Assembly: GCF_026319365.1 (NCBI RefSeq)
Contig: NZ_JAPDMS010000003.1
Coordinates: 366,569-430,568 of the forward strand
Source: Methylophaga sp. OBS1
GTDB taxonomy: Bacteria > Pseudomonadota > Gammaproteobacteria > Nitrosococcales > Methylophagaceae
Reading direction: 5' to 3'
Length of the DNA stretch: 64,000 nucleotides
Shown here piece by piece: positions 26,750 through 36,189 of this stretch. Made by a program: the position numbers and the translations under genes. Numbering within the stretch: the stretch's first letter is position 1; every line of letters begins with the position of its first letter. The notes beneath the pieces were generated by a model that ran no database searches, had not been told where the DNA came from, and saw only the letters and a list, made by a program, of their open reading frames with translations.

Positions 26750-27188
26750 GGTCTTTATCCTCTTTATCTTGGTTGTCCGACTGCTTATCAGTCTGTTTTG
26801 GGGCGCTGTTTTCAGGCATCTGTGGCGGCCGGGTTTTCTCTTCGGCCAGTTTCAGCATCCGCTTCATTTCATGAGTGACGACATTACCCAGACTGGCAAA
26901 CTTGGTGAAGTCATCATCGTATTCGTTAAGACCATCACGGACATTGAATTCGGGCTTGCGAAACAGCGCGCGCAAGGCCGATTTTCTGGTTTCCTCATCA
27001 ACATCATCGCGCTGCCAGATTGGTTTTTCCTGCTCCGAATCAGTATCTGTAATCTGGTCAGACGCTTCGACAGTTTCAACCGGCTCTTCAGTTGCCGGCG
27101 TCAGAGACTGCTCCTCCTCAGCGCTGTCTTGGTCCAGTTTGCGCCTGGACCAGCGGCTCAGAAAGCCCTGCTCATGCTCGTCGCTCAT
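26742..27188 (-). CDS. DUF3306 protein of the formate dehydrogenase cluster
   Basis: A 148-residue acidic protein starting at ATG 27188, whose ATGA overlaps the stop of the preceding gene. The N-terminal FLSRWSRRKL and the central LRALFRKPEFNVRDGLNEYDDDF block are typical of DUF3306. Both ends are low-complexity and rich in Glu, Asp, Gln and Lys, so probably disordered. DUF3305 and DUF3306 genes usually sit together beside periplasmic FDH genes. The molecular role is not known. Confidence 0.88.
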   Translation of the reverse strand: MSDEHEQGFLSRWSRRKLDQDSAEEEQSLTPATEEPVETVEASDQITDTDSEQEKPIWQRDDVDEETRKSALRALFRKPEFNVRDGLNEYDDDFTKFASLGNVVTHEMKRMLKLAEEKTRPPQMPENSAPKQTDKQSDNQDKEDKDLA

Positions 27189-27658
27189 TGTGCGTCCCCT
27201 TTTTCCGCCGCATGCCATTTGCGGCGACGACGTTTTTTGGGTGCTGCCGGCTGGTAATGAGCGACCACAAAATGCTCCAGCCAGACGCACAAAGCATCGG
27301 CCAGCGGGGCATCGAACACGACTTCATCGGTTTCCATAAAGGAAGCGGCCTCATCAAAATCGACCGTGGCCAGCATCGGTGCCAGCTTGTCTCCTTCTTC
27401 GCTGCAGATAAGGTAGCCTTTGGGTTTACCTGACATCAGGTTGTGATAGTAGGCATCACAATGCTGTTTGTGCAGTTGAAACTGCAATTCGGTGAGATAA
27501 ACCAGTTCGCCCTCGCTGGCAGCTTGTTGCAGCGTGATTTCATCGAGTCCAGGCATAAAACCGAGTAGCTTCCATGAGGTTTTCAGCCAGCGATGCTGAC
27601 TGGGTTTTCTCAGTAATACCGCGGTGACCGGAAAATGAGCGGAGGGTGTGTCCTGCAT
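27185..27658 (-). CDS. DUF3305 protein of the formate dehydrogenase cluster
   Basis: A 157-residue cytosolic protein beginning FPVTAVLLRKPSQHRWLKTSWKL in pattern typical of DUF3305. The C-terminus is strongly basic (PKKRRRRKWH), the opposite of the acidic DUF3306 partner, which suggests they may bind each other. It is the first gene of the FDH3-type run and starts only 31 bases after the parC stop, so its promoter lies in the end of parC or it is read through from parC. Confidence 0.86.
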   Translation of the reverse strand: MQDTPSAHFPVTAVLLRKPSQHRWLKTSWKLLGFMPGLDEITLQQAASEGELVYLTELQFQLHKQHCDAYYHNLMSGKPKGYLICSEEGDKLAPMLATVDFDEAASFMETDEVVFDAPLADALCVWLEHFVVAHYQPAAPKKRRRRKWHAAEKGDAQ

Positions 27659-27689
27659 AAATTCTGTGACTGCGAAAGCGAACTAAAGT

Positions 27690-29933
27690 TTACTCAGCCA
27701 CTTCAACGTCGCTCACCTTCTGCAGGCCGCGCGGCAGTTTATGACCACGCTTACCGCGCTCACCGGCATAATGCGCCAGATCCGCCGGTTTCAGGGTCAG
27801 GTGACGACGTCCTGCATGCAGGGTCAGACTGCTTTCCTGCGGCACGATAATCACAGATTGCATCCATTCCTGACCGGCACTGAAACGGGCCTGTGGAATA
27901 TTGATCAGGCGTACACCCTTGCCTTTATTGAGCGGCGGAATTTCTTTAACCGGGAACACCAGCAATCTGCCATCGCCTGAGGCGACCGCAATCTGATCCT
28001 GCTCCGGATTATCCAGCATCAGTGGCGGCAGGATCCTGGCACCTTCAGGCACATTGAATACCGCTTTACCGGCCTTGTTCTTGGCCAGCAGGTTCTCCAG
28101 CGTGGTGACAAAGCCATAGCCGGCGGTGTTGGTCAGCAGTACGGGCTTGTCGGCATCATCGACTGCCAGCACCGCAACAAAACGCACTTCCGGTGGTGAC
28201 TGCAGCCGACCACTGAGAGGCTCGCCCTGGCCTCTTGCCGAGGGCAATGAGTGAGCTGACAGCGAGTAACTGCGACCACTTTCATCGAGGAATACAATCT
28301 GCTGGTTACTGCGGGCTTTGACTGAAGTCAGATAGCGATCACCGGTACGGTAATTAAGTGACACCGGGTCCACATCGTGCCCTTTGGCGGCGCGTACCCA
28401 GCCGCTCTCAGAGAGCACAATGGTTAACGGTTCGGTCGGCAGCAGCTCAGTGGCATCCAGCGCTTTGGCCGCCTTGCGTTCGACGATATGGGATCGACGG
28501 TCATCACCGAATTTTTCGGCGTCGGCGGTCAGTTCCTTACGAATCAGGGTTTTCAGGCGGTTATCCGAACCCAGCAGCAACTCGAGCTGTTTGCGCTCTT
28601 TCGACAACTCATCCTGCTCACCGCGGATTTTCATTTCTTCCAGCTTGGCCAAATGGCGCAAACGCAGTTCCAGAATCGCTTCTGCCTGGCGGTCGCTGAT
28701 GCCGAAACGTTCCATCATCACCTGTTTGGGTTCATCCTCATTACGAATGATGGCAATGACTTCATCGATATTGAGATAGGCAATCAGCAGGCCTTCCAGC
28801 ACATGCATGCGGTCCAGCACTTTATCCAGCCGGTACTGCAGGCGCCGACGTACTGTGGTGACACGGTATTCCAGCCATTCCAGCAGCATATCGCGCAGGT
28901 TCTTAACCTGCGGACGGCCATCCATGCCGATCATGTTCATATTAACGCGGTGGCTGCGCTCCAGATCGGTGGTCGCAAACAGATGCGACATCAGGCCTTC
29001 AATATCGACCCGGTTGGAGCGCGGCACAATCACCAGCCTTACTGCATGCTCGTGATCCGACTCGTCTCGCAGATCCGCCACCATCGGCAGTTTCTTTGCC
29101 TGCATCTGGGCCGCGATCTGTTCCAGAATTTTGGCACCGGAAACCTGGTAAGGCAGCGCATCAATAATGATTTCGCCATCGACTTTGTCGTAAGAGGCGC
29201 GTTGTTTGATGGAGCCATTACCGGTTTCGTAAATCTTGCGGATCTCATCGCGACTGGACACGATTTCGGCACCAGTAGGAAAATCCGGACCCTGAATATC
29301 TTCCAGAATCTCATCCAGGGTGGTGCGGGATGACTTAAGCAGTTTAAGACAGGCTTCGACGACTTCGCGCAGATTATGCGGCGGGATATCGGTGGCCATG
29401 CCCACCGCGATACCGGTGGTGCCGTTGAGCAGAAGATTGGGCAGTCGTGCCGGCAATAAGGACGGTTCATCCATGGTGCCGTCAAAGTTCGGTACCCAGT
29501 CTGCGGTGCCCTGTCCCAGCTCACTCAGCAGCACCTGTGCATAGGGTGCCAGCCGCGCTTCGGTATAACGCATCGCGGCAAAGGACTTGGGATCATCAAT
29601 CGAACCCCAGTTGCCCTGGCCGTCAATCAGCGGATAGCGGTAAGAGAAAGGCTGGGCCATCAGCACCATGGCTTCGTAACAGGCCGAATCACCATGCGGG
29701 TGGTATTTACCCAGCACGTCACCCACGGTACGGGCTGATTTTTTGTGCTTGGACAGCGCGCTCAGGCCCAGTTCCGACATCGCATAAACAATGCGTCGCT
29801 GAACCGGTTTCAGGCCGTCGCCGATATGTGGCAGCGCCCGATCCAGAATGACGTACATCGAATAATCCAGATAGGCTTTTTCCGTGAAGTCACGCAGTGA
29901 CAGCTGTTCCAAATCATCGACAATGGCAGTCAT
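27690..29933 (-). CDS. parC: DNA topoisomerase IV subunit A
   Basis: A 747-residue type IIA topoisomerase subunit that cuts and rejoins DNA during chromosome decatenation. The winged-helix region carries [13 protein letters not shown] (quinolone-determining region) and the catalytic tyrosine is in [12 protein letters not shown] near residue 120. The C-terminal beta-pinwheel domain from about 490 is present. The length fits ParC rather than the longer GyrA. It follows parE by 18 bases. Confidence 0.96.
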   Translation of the reverse strand: MTAIVDDLEQLSLRDFTEKAYLDYSMYVILDRALPHIGDGLKPVQRRIVYAMSELGLSALSKHKKSARTVGDVLGKYHPHGDSACYEAMVLMAQPFSYRYPLIDGQGNWGSIDDPKSFAAMRYTEARLAPYAQVLLSELGQGTADWVPNFDGTMDEPSLLPARLPNLLLNGTTGIAVGMATDIPPHNLREVVEACLKLLKSSRTTLDEILEDIQGPDFPTGAEIVSSRDEIRKIYETGNGSIKQRASYDKVDGEIIIDALPYQVSGAKILEQIAAQMQAKKLPMVADLRDESDHEHAVRLVIVPRSNRVDIEGLMSHLFATTDLERSHRVNMNMIGMDGRPQVKNLRDMLLEWLEYRVTTVRRRLQYRLDKVLDRMHVLEGLLIAYLNIDEVIAIIRNEDEPKQVMMERFGISDRQAEAILELRLRHLAKLEEMKIRGEQDELSKERKQLELLLGSDNRLKTLIRKELTADAEKFGDDRRSHIVERKAAKALDATELLPTEPLTIVLSESGWVRAAKGHDVDPVSLNYRTGDRYLTSVKARSNQQIVFLDESGRSYSLSAHSLPSARGQGEPLSGRLQSPPEVRFVAVLAVDDADKPVLLTNTAGYGFVTTLENLLAKNKAGKAVFNVPEGARILPPLMLDNPEQDQIAVASGDGRLLVFPVKEIPPLNKGKGVRLINIPQARFSAGQEWMQSVIIVPQESSLTLHAGRRHLTLKPADLAHYAGERGKRGHKLPRGLQKVSDVEVAE

Positions 29934-29951
29934 GGTCTTATCTCTTGTTGC

Positions 29952-31853
29952 TTACAGGGCAGCCAGATCGGCAAGATCGCCGTGCTGTTCCAGCCAGGCT
30001 TTTCTATCCGAGGAACGTTTCTTGGCCAGCAGTTTATCCAGCGTCATCAGGGTATCGTCCTCGGCCAGAATCGTGAGCCGGACCAGACGCCGGGTGTCCG
30101 GTGCCATCGTGGTTTCACGCAGCTGCATCGGATTCATCTCACCCAGGCCTTTAAAGCGCTGAATACTCAGTTTGCCCTTAATGTTCTCTCTTTCGATACG
30201 GTCCAGAATGATTTGCCGCTCTTCATTATCCAGTGCGTAAAACACCTGTTTACCCACATCGATTCGATACAGCGGCGGCATCGCGACACAGATATGGCCT
30301 GCTTCCACCAGTGGCCGGAAATGACGCACAAACAGGGCACAGAGCAGCGTTGCGATATGGGCACCATCCGAGTCGGCATCAGCCAGAATGCAGATTTTGC
30401 CATAGCGCAGACCGCTTAAGTCGTCCGAGCCCGGATCGACACCGATGGCGACGGCGATATCATGCACTTCCTGCGAGGCCAGCACCTGGGTGGGTTCCAC
30501 CTCCCAGGTATTCAGAATCTTACCGCGCAGCGGCATGATGGCCTGAAACTCTCGATCCCGGCCCTGTTTGGCTGAGCCGCCGGCTGAATCTCCTTCTACC
30601 AGAAACAGTTCAGTGCGGGTCGGATCCTGTGAGGTGCAGTCTGCGAGTTTACCCGGCAGCGCCGGTCCCGACTGCACCCGTTTGCGTACCACTTTCTTGG
30701 CCTGCTTAAGCCGCGACTGGGCATTGCTGATGGCGAGATCAGCAATCTTCTCTCCGTCTTCAACATGATGGTTCAGCCACAGGCTGAAAGCATCTTTAAC
30801 TGCGCCGGAGACAAAACCCGCACATTGACGTGAGGACAGACGTTCCTTGGTCTGACCGGAAAACTGCGGGTCTTCCAGCTTGACCGACAGTACATAGCAG
30901 CAGCGTTCCCAGACATCTTCCGGTGTCAGCTTGACACCACGGGGCAGCAGGTTGCGGAACTCACAGAATTCTCTTAAGGCATCCAGAACGCCACTGCGCA
31001 GACCATTAACATGGGTACCGCCCTGCGCCGTCGGAATCAGGTTGACATAACTTTCCGCCAGCACTTCGCCCGGCTCCAGTTGCCACATAATCGCCCAGTC
31101 GACTTCTTCATTTTCTTCACTGATATGACCGACGAACGGTGAAGCCGGTACACAGGGCTCGTCTGTCATGGCAGAAGACAGGTAGGATTTCAGTCCGTCT
31201 TCATAGCACCAGCGATCTTCGACTTTCTCTTTACCGCTGAGATCAGTGAAAGTGACCACCAGCCCCGGACACAAAACAGCCTTGGCACGCAGCACATGAC
31301 GCAATCTGGCCACAGAATATTTAGGGCTGTCGAAAAAGGACTCATCTGCCCAGAATCGCAGGCTGGTACCGGTGTTACGTTTGCCCACCGTGCCGATTTC
31401 AGCCAGCGGCTCCTTTAGTGCTCCGCCTTCAAAAGCGGTGGCGTACTCAATACCGTTTCGCTTGATTTTGACTTCCAGCCGGGTAGACAGGGCATTGACA
31501 ACCGACACACCGACGCCGTGCAGACCACCGGAGTATTTGTAGTTCTTATTGGAGAATTTACCGCCGGCATGCAAACGGGTCAGAATAACCTCGACGCCCG
31601 GCACGCCTTCTTCCGGGTGAATATCCACCGGCATGCCGCGGCCGTCATCACTGACTTCCAGTGAATTATCTTTATGCAGGGTGACCTGAACCTGGCGGGC
31701 GTGACCGGCTATCGCCTCATCCACGCTGTTATCGATGACTTCCTGGGCAAGATGGTTGGGTCGGGTGGTATCGGTGTACATGCCCGGTCTCTTGCGGACC
31801 GGCTCGAGTCCTGTCAGGACCTCAATCGCCGAAGCATCGTAGGTATTTGTCAT
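29952..31853 (-). CDS. parE: DNA topoisomerase IV subunit B
   Basis: A 633-residue ATPase subunit of topoisomerase IV. The GHKL ATP site shows EVIDNSVDEAIAGHA and SDDGRGMPVDIHPE, then GGLHGVGVSVVNALS. The Toprim domain has LVEGDSAGGSAKQGRDR and ADADSDGAHI. The C-terminal QRFKGLGEMNPMQLRETTM is conserved. The length (no GyrB-type insert) identifies ParE. It heads the parE-parC pair, and its promoter lies in the 153-base gap shared with the divergent DUF2892 gene. Confidence 0.96.
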   Translation of the reverse strand: MTNTYDASAIEVLTGLEPVRKRPGMYTDTTRPNHLAQEVIDNSVDEAIAGHARQVQVTLHKDNSLEVSDDGRGMPVDIHPEEGVPGVEVILTRLHAGGKFSNKNYKYSGGLHGVGVSVVNALSTRLEVKIKRNGIEYATAFEGGALKEPLAEIGTVGKRNTGTSLRFWADESFFDSPKYSVARLRHVLRAKAVLCPGLVVTFTDLSGKEKVEDRWCYEDGLKSYLSSAMTDEPCVPASPFVGHISEENEEVDWAIMWQLEPGEVLAESYVNLIPTAQGGTHVNGLRSGVLDALREFCEFRNLLPRGVKLTPEDVWERCCYVLSVKLEDPQFSGQTKERLSSRQCAGFVSGAVKDAFSLWLNHHVEDGEKIADLAISNAQSRLKQAKKVVRKRVQSGPALPGKLADCTSQDPTRTELFLVEGDSAGGSAKQGRDREFQAIMPLRGKILNTWEVEPTQVLASQEVHDIAVAIGVDPGSDDLSGLRYGKICILADADSDGAHIATLLCALFVRHFRPLVEAGHICVAMPPLYRIDVGKQVFYALDNEERQIILDRIERENIKGKLSIQRFKGLGEMNPMQLRETTMAPDTRRLVRLTILAEDDTLMTLDKLLAKKRSSDRKAWLEQHGDLADLAAL

Positions 31854-31943
31854 CGTTTACAAATCAAGTTGAATTTATTCCCACCGAAGATTATCAGTAT
31901 CAAAGCCTAACACACAACATTTAAGCTTTTTTGATCGGGATGC

Positions 31944-31980
31944 TTGACAGAAATAATGATAAATAGAATATTAGTATTTA
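31944..31980 (+). promoter_or_regulatory. Promoter with AT-rich inverted repeat upstream of the DUF2892 gene
   Basis: TTGACA at 31944-31949 is a consensus -35 box. An AAATA-N9-TATTT inverted repeat at 31961-31979 covers the place of the -10 box. This layout suits a repressor site. AT-rich ATATTAGTATTT-like sites are bound by BigR/YgaV-type ArsR repressors that control YgaP-like genes; the link here is inference. Confidence 0.5.
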
Positions 31981-32006
31981 ATTATTATCTAATTGTAGAG
32001 GCTGAA

Positions 32007-32213
32007 ATGAATATCGATCGTGTTGTCATGGTTTTTGCCGGTTCAATGATTCTGCTGAGTCTGGTTTTATCGCAGTTACATCATGGTTACTGGCTCTGGC
32101 TTACGGCTATCGTCGGCGCCAATTTATTACAGGCGGCATTGACCGGTTTTTGTCCACTGGCTCGTTTGCTGAAAAAAATGGGATTACCCGCCGGTGCTGC
32201 TTTTAATCAATGA
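32007..32213 (+). CDS. DUF2892 (YgaP-like) small membrane protein
   Basis: A 68-residue inner-membrane protein with two hydrophobic helices (about 5-25 and 30-50) and the family ending TGFCPLARLLKKMGL. The start at ATG 32007 (MNIDRVVMVFAG) fits the family; upstream in-frame ATGs lie in the promoter region. It equals the membrane part of E. coli YgaP without the rhodanese domain. It precedes the cyd operon but has its own promoter. Confidence 0.85.
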   Translation: MNIDRVVMVFAGSMILLSLVLSQLHHGYWLWLTAIVGANLLQAALTGFCPLARLLKKMGLPAGAAFNQ

Positions 32214-32234
32214 GTCATGCTGCGATGTAAGACT

Positions 32235-32280
32235 TTGATTTAGATCAACTTTGCGCGAGTTACTGCTTGCATAAGCTATA
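32235..32280 (+). promoter_or_regulatory. FNR/Anr-dependent promoter of the cyd operon
   Basis: TTGAT-TTAG-ATCAA at 32235-32248 is a perfect FNR/Anr site. A TATAAC-like -10 box lies at about 32275-32280, so the site centre would be near -41.5, the place expected for an activator touching RNA polymerase. This predicts induction at low oxygen. Confidence 0.85.
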
Positions 32281-32300
32281 ACCGGGTATATCTTAAACAC

Positions 32301-32316
32301 AGTGAGTTTTCTCACT
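32301..32316 (+). promoter_or_regulatory. Hairpin in the cydP leader
   Basis: AGTGAG-TTTT-CTCACT is a perfect six-pair inverted repeat between the predicted transcription start and the cydP ribosome site. It could be an operator or an mRNA hairpin. Confidence 0.55.
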
Positions 32317-32348
32317 TTAAACACGATCGCTAAGACAGGAGGTTGCTC

Positions 32349-32534
32349 ATGACAGGCAAACGTCTCACCGATAAGCGCCTACTCACAGAACTTGCTCTGA
32401 TGCTGCTGCTGAAACTGATGCTGCTGTTTGTCATCTGGAATCAATTCTTCAGCACGCCGCCCGGACTCGACAACAGCAACGCAACCGCTCAGAAACTGCT
32501 GTCTTCCACTTCACAAGGAGAAAACCGTGATTAG
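32349..32534 (+). CDS. cydP: Cytochrome bd accessory small subunit CydP
   Basis: A 61-residue protein with one transmembrane helix ([20 protein letters not shown]). The ATG at 32349 follows AGGAGG. Its TAG at 32532-32534 lies inside the start of cydA, so cydP and cydA translation are coupled. Small proteins of this form upstream of cydA are annotated as putative CydP subunits in several proteobacteria. The role in the oxidase is inferred from position. Confidence 0.85.
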   Translation: MTGKRLTDKRLLTELALMLLLKLMLLFVIWNQFFSTPPGLDNSNATAQKLLSSTSQGENRD

Positions 32535-34089
32535 TGAACACCTGGTGGACCTCTCGCGGCTACAATTTGCCATTACGGCAATGTATCACTTTCTATTTGT
32601 GCCGCTCACCCTTGGGCTCTCCTGGATTCTGGTTATTATGGAATCCATCTATGTCATGACCGGTAAAGAGATATACCGGGATATGACAAAGTTCTGGGGC
32701 AAGCTGTTCGGTATCAACTTTGCACTCGGTGTCACAACCGGCCTGACACTGGAATTTCAGTTCGGTACCAACTGGGCCTATTACTCACACTATGTCGGCG
32801 ACATATTCGGGGCACCACTGGCTATCGAGGGATTGATGGCATTTATGCTGGAATCAACTTTCGTTGGCATGTTTTTCCTGGGCTGGGATCGACTGAGCAA
32901 GCGGCAACACCTGATGACGACTTTCCTGGTCGCACTGGGATCGAACTTGTCGGCATTGTGGATTCTTATCGCCAATGCCTGGATGCAGAACCCGGTTGGT
33001 GCCGATTTCAACTATCAGACCATGCGCATGGAGCTGACCAGTTTCGCCGAGGTCTTTTTCAATCCGGTGGCGCAAGTCAAATTTATTCATACCGTGGCAG
33101 CCGGTTATGTCACTGGCGCCATGTTTGTGCTTAGTATCAGCGCCTGGTATCTGCTGAAAAAACAGGATATCGCTTTCGCCCGACGCAGTTTCGCTGTGGC
33201 AGCAGGATTTGGGCTGGCATCAATCTGTTCCGTCATTGTCCTGGGCGATGAGAGTGGCTATGAGCTGGGAGATGTTCAAAAAACCAAACTGGCTGCCATT
33301 GAAGCTGAGTGGGAAACCACTGAACCGCCTGCGGCATTCACCCTGTTCGGCTTACCCAATGAAGACACGATGGAAACTGATTATGCGATAAAAATTCCTT
33401 ATGTCATGGGATTAATAGCCACTCGTTCCGTTGATGAACCGGTAACCGGTATTAAAGAGCTGATTGAAGAAAATAAGGAACGCATCCGTAATGGCATGCA
33501 TGCCTATGCCCTGCTGGAAAAACTGCGTAACGGTCAAACCGATAGCAATACTATCGCCGCCTTCGATGCGGTCAAAGATGATCTCGGTTACGGGCTACTG
33601 CTGAAACGCTATACTGAGTCCATCAGTGATGCCAGTGAAGAACAAATTGCGGCTGCGGCGCGAGACTCTATTCCTGGCGTGGCCCCCATGTTTTGGGCTT
33701 TCCGGGTAATGGTGGCTTCCGGTTTTGCGATGCTGATTATTTTTGCGCTGGCTTTCTACCATTGCGCTAAAAGGCAGGAATCCCAACAGAGAGGGTTTCT
33801 CTGGCTGGTGGTGTTTGCCCTGCCTTTACCCTGGATTGCAGCTGAAACTGGCTGGTTTGTTGCCGAATACGGTCGCCAACCCTGGTCTATCAGCGGCATA
33901 TTACCCACCTTCCTCTCCACCTCAACACTCGCAGTGAGTGATGTCTGGAACAGTTTGATTGCGCTGATCAGCTTCTACACGCTGTTACTGATTATTGAGA
34001 TGTACCTGATGATTCATTTTGTCAGACAGGGCCCGAGTAGTCTTCATACCGGTCAGTACCACTTTGAAACGACCATTAAGGAGGCCTGA
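32527..34089 (+). CDS. cydA: Cytochrome bd ubiquinol oxidase subunit I
   Basis: A 520-residue inner-membrane subunit that binds all three haems and oxidises quinol. The GTG start at 32527 after AAGGAG gives the family N-terminus ([20 protein letters not shown]), with the haem b595 ligand His in that block; an upstream ATG in the same frame is rejected. The haem b558 His and the quinol loop (about 250-380) are present. The [18 protein letters not shown] motif near the C-terminus is typical. It has the long Q-loop form as in E. coli CydA. Confidence 0.96.
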   Translation: MISEHLVDLSRLQFAITAMYHFLFVPLTLGLSWILVIMESIYVMTGKEIYRDMTKFWGKLFGINFALGVTTGLTLEFQFGTNWAYYSHYVGDIFGAPLAIEGLMAFMLESTFVGMFFLGWDRLSKRQHLMTTFLVALGSNLSALWILIANAWMQNPVGADFNYQTMRMELTSFAEVFFNPVAQVKFIHTVAAGYVTGAMFVLSISAWYLLKKQDIAFARRSFAVAAGFGLASICSVIVLGDESGYELGDVQKTKLAAIEAEWETTEPPAAFTLFGLPNEDTMETDYAIKIPYVMGLIATRSVDEPVTGIKELIEENKERIRNGMHAYALLEKLRNGQTDSNTIAAFDAVKDDLGYGLLLKRYTESISDASEEQIAAAARDSIPGVAPMFWAFRVMVASGFAMLIIFALAFYHCAKRQESQQRGFLWLVVFALPLPWIAAETGWFVAEYGRQPWSISGILPTFLSTSTLAVSDVWNSLIALISFYTLLLIIEMYLMIHFVRQGPSSLHTGQYHFETTIKEA

Positions 34090-34090
34090 G

Positions 34091-35230
34091 ATGTTCGATT
34101 ATGAGACTTTGAAACTGATTTGGTGGTTACTCATCGGCGTGCTCCTGATTGGCTTTGCGCTGACAGACGGCTTCGATATGGGTGTCGGAACACTGTTGCC
34201 TTTCCTTGGCCGTAACGATGAAGAAAGACGTATCATGCTCAACACCGTGGGTCCGCACTGGGAGGGTAACCAGGTCTGGCTGATTACCGCCGGTGGCGCT
34301 CTATTTGCCGCATGGCCACTGGTTTACGCAATGGCTTTCTCGGGCTTTTATCTGGCCATGATGCTGACATTGTTTGCCTTGTTCTTGAGGCCGGTCGGTT
34401 TTGATTACCGCAGCAAAATTGATCACCCGCGCTGGCGGCGAAGCTGGGATTGGGGTCTGTTTATCGGCAGTGCCGTACCGCCGCTTATTTTCGGCGTCGC
34501 CTTTGGCAATCTGTTGCTGGGCGTGCCATTTCATTTCGATGACTTTATGCGGCCTAATTACACCGGCACATTCTGGCATCTGTTAAGCCCTTTCGCCCTA
34601 CTCTGTGGCATTACCAGCCTGTTGATGGTGATCATGCATGGCGCTGTCTGGTTACAGGCACGTACAGTCGATCAGCTCGAATCACGGGCAGCAATGGTTG
34701 CCAAAGTCAGCGCTGGGGTTCTCTTGATCTGTTTTGGCATCGCCGGAGTCTGGGTCGCCACCGGGATTGAGGGTTATGTGGTCAACAGCATGCCGGATGC
34801 GGGCTCAAGCTTCACCCCCGAAATGAAACAGGTCAGCACTGAGACTGGTGCCTGGCTTAATAATTATGTTCTCTATCCATGGACGATGCTGGCACCGGGC
34901 CTGGCGTTGCTGGCCATGCTCATGGTGTGCCTGGCTTCTCATATCGGCCGGGCTGGACTGGCTTTTATCAGTAGCTGTGTCGTGCTGACAGGCATCATTC
35001 TCACTGCAGGTTTTTCTCTTTTCCCATTTGTCATGCCCTCCAGTTCGGATATCAACAGCAGCCTGACAATGTGGGATGCGACCTCCAGCAAACTGACACT
35101 GGAAATTATGTTCTGGACCGCAGCGATATTTGTGCCATTAATTCTGGGCTATAGTTACTGGACTTACCGTCGGATGTGGCAACGCCTGGATGTGCAATTT
35201 ATCCGCGACAATCAACACTCGACTTACTAG
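34091..35230 (+). CDS. cydB: Cytochrome bd ubiquinol oxidase subunit II
   Basis: A 379-residue membrane partner of CydA with about eight to nine helices. The N-terminus MFDYETLKLIWWLLIGVLL and the LTDGFDMGVGTLLPF and NTVGPHWEGNQVWLI motifs are characteristic. The ATG at 34091 lies one base after the cydA stop and follows AAGGAGG, so it is translated with cydA. It carries no haem itself but stabilises the oxidase. Confidence 0.96.
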   Translation: MFDYETLKLIWWLLIGVLLIGFALTDGFDMGVGTLLPFLGRNDEERRIMLNTVGPHWEGNQVWLITAGGALFAAWPLVYAMAFSGFYLAMMLTLFALFLRPVGFDYRSKIDHPRWRRSWDWGLFIGSAVPPLIFGVAFGNLLLGVPFHFDDFMRPNYTGTFWHLLSPFALLCGITSLLMVIMHGAVWLQARTVDQLESRAAMVAKVSAGVLLICFGIAGVWVATGIEGYVVNSMPDAGSSFTPEMKQVSTETGAWLNNYVLYPWTMLAPGLALLAMLMVCLASHIGRAGLAFISSCVVLTGIILTAGFSLFPFVMPSSSDINSSLTMWDATSSKLTLEIMFWTAAIFVPLILGYSYWTYRRMWQRLDVQFIRDNQHSTY

Positions 35231-35239
35231 GGGGCCCCA

Positions 35240-35344
35240 ATGTGGTATTTCGCATGGATTCTGGGCGTTTTGCTCGCAGTGGCTTTTGGTATCATCAATG
35301 TCATGTGGTTAGAATTAAATGATGGGGAGGAAGCGGATGACTAG
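35240..35344 (+). CDS. cydX: Cytochrome bd small subunit CydX
   Basis: A 34-residue one-helix protein beginning MWYFAWILGVLLAVAFG, the signature of the CydX/YbgT family required for stable cytochrome bd. The ATG is 9 bases after cydB. The stop overlaps the start of the next gene by 8 bases. It is complete in sequence. Confidence 0.94.
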   Translation: MWYFAWILGVLLAVAFGIINVMWLELNDGEEADD

Positions 35345-35600
35345 TAGTCTGCTAAGACTGATTAGTCTGTTGTTAGCCGCCATCGTCTCATTGATGATTC
35401 TGGTTTACCCACCAACGCTGATCTCAGCTGACGGGACTTCTCAGCATGGCATGCTGATGATAGTGTTGATGGGGGCTTGCATCGGGTTTGTCCACGGTGT
35501 TGGTTTCAGACCGCAACATCTGCCCTGGCGAATCGTATTCAGTCCCTGGGCCGGCTGGCCACCCATGCTGGCTGGTCTCTTTATTATGCTGACAGAATGA
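35337..35600 (+). CDS. ybgE: Cyd operon protein YbgE
   Basis: An 87-residue membrane protein with three hydrophobic segments. The start at ATG 35337 is preceded by GGGGAGG and overlaps cydX. The block GACIGFVHGVGFRP is the family signature. YbgE is conserved after cydX; its function is not settled. Confidence 0.9.
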   Translation: MTSSLLRLISLLLAAIVSLMILVYPPTLISADGTSQHGMLMIVLMGACIGFVHGVGFRPQHLPWRIVFSPWAGWPPMLAGLFIMLTE

Positions 35601-35613
35601 GGATAGGCTTTTT

Positions 35614-36189
35614 ATGCGATCTTTAGCGTTAATTCTGGCTTTAGTCATGACCGGTGCGGTGAGCGCTGGGGAAGAAAAAGCGGCACAGGAGGCCTTTAAA
35701 AAGGATGCTCAGGCAGCGATTAAAGAACTGGCTACCAGCCTTAAATCTTCCCTTCTGGCAGCAATGGGGGATGGCGGACCAGCCGAGGCAGTGTCGGTCT
35801 GCAACCTGATTGCCCCCAGCATGGCTGCCGAAATTTCCAAGAAGTATGGTCTTGAAATTGGCCGCACCAGCCTTAAAGTTCGCAACCCGGCTAATGAAGC
35901 CGATGCCTGGGAGACGGATGTGCTCCAGCGCTTTGAAACCCGGCTAGCGGGCGGAGAAGCGATCCAGAAACTGACTTTTAAAGAGAAAGTAGAAACTGCC
36001 TCAGGCAGCCAGTGGCGGATGATGAAGGCAATCCCGACTGATAAAGTCTGCCTCTCCTGCCATGGTTCAAAAATCGCTGAACCGGTACAGGCAAGAATTG
36101 ATACCCACTATCCTGATGATATGGCGACCGGATTCAAACTGGGCGATATCCGAGGCGCCTTTACCGTCAAAAGGGATATTGTCGATTAA
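35614..36189 (+). CDS. Secreted single-haem c-type protein, Tll0287/DUF3365-like
   Basis: A 191-residue periplasmic protein with a signal peptide (about 1-18, cut near VSA-GEE). A single haem-binding motif CLSCHG lies near residue 150, in the setting MKAIPTDKVCLSCHGS typical of the DUF3365 family. The family is PAS-like and may be a redox or gas sensor. It is 14 bases after ybgE, so it probably belongs to the cyd transcript. Its stop overlaps the stop of the convergent winged-helix gene. Confidence 0.85.
   Translation: MRSLALILALVMTGAVSAGEEKAAQEAFKKDAQAAIKELATSLKSSLLAAMGDGGPAEAVSVCNLIAPSMAAEISKKYGLEIGRTSLKVRNPANEADAWETDVLQRFETRLAGGEAIQKLTFKEKVETASGSQWRMMKAIPTDKVCLSCHGSKIAEPVQARIDTHYPDDMATGFKLGDIRGAFTVKRDIVD

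Noticed and set aside
32428..32526. A 33-residue N-terminal extension of CydA
   Set aside because: The family begins at [13 protein letters not shown], the GTG at 32527 has a good ribosome site, and the extension overlaps cydP.
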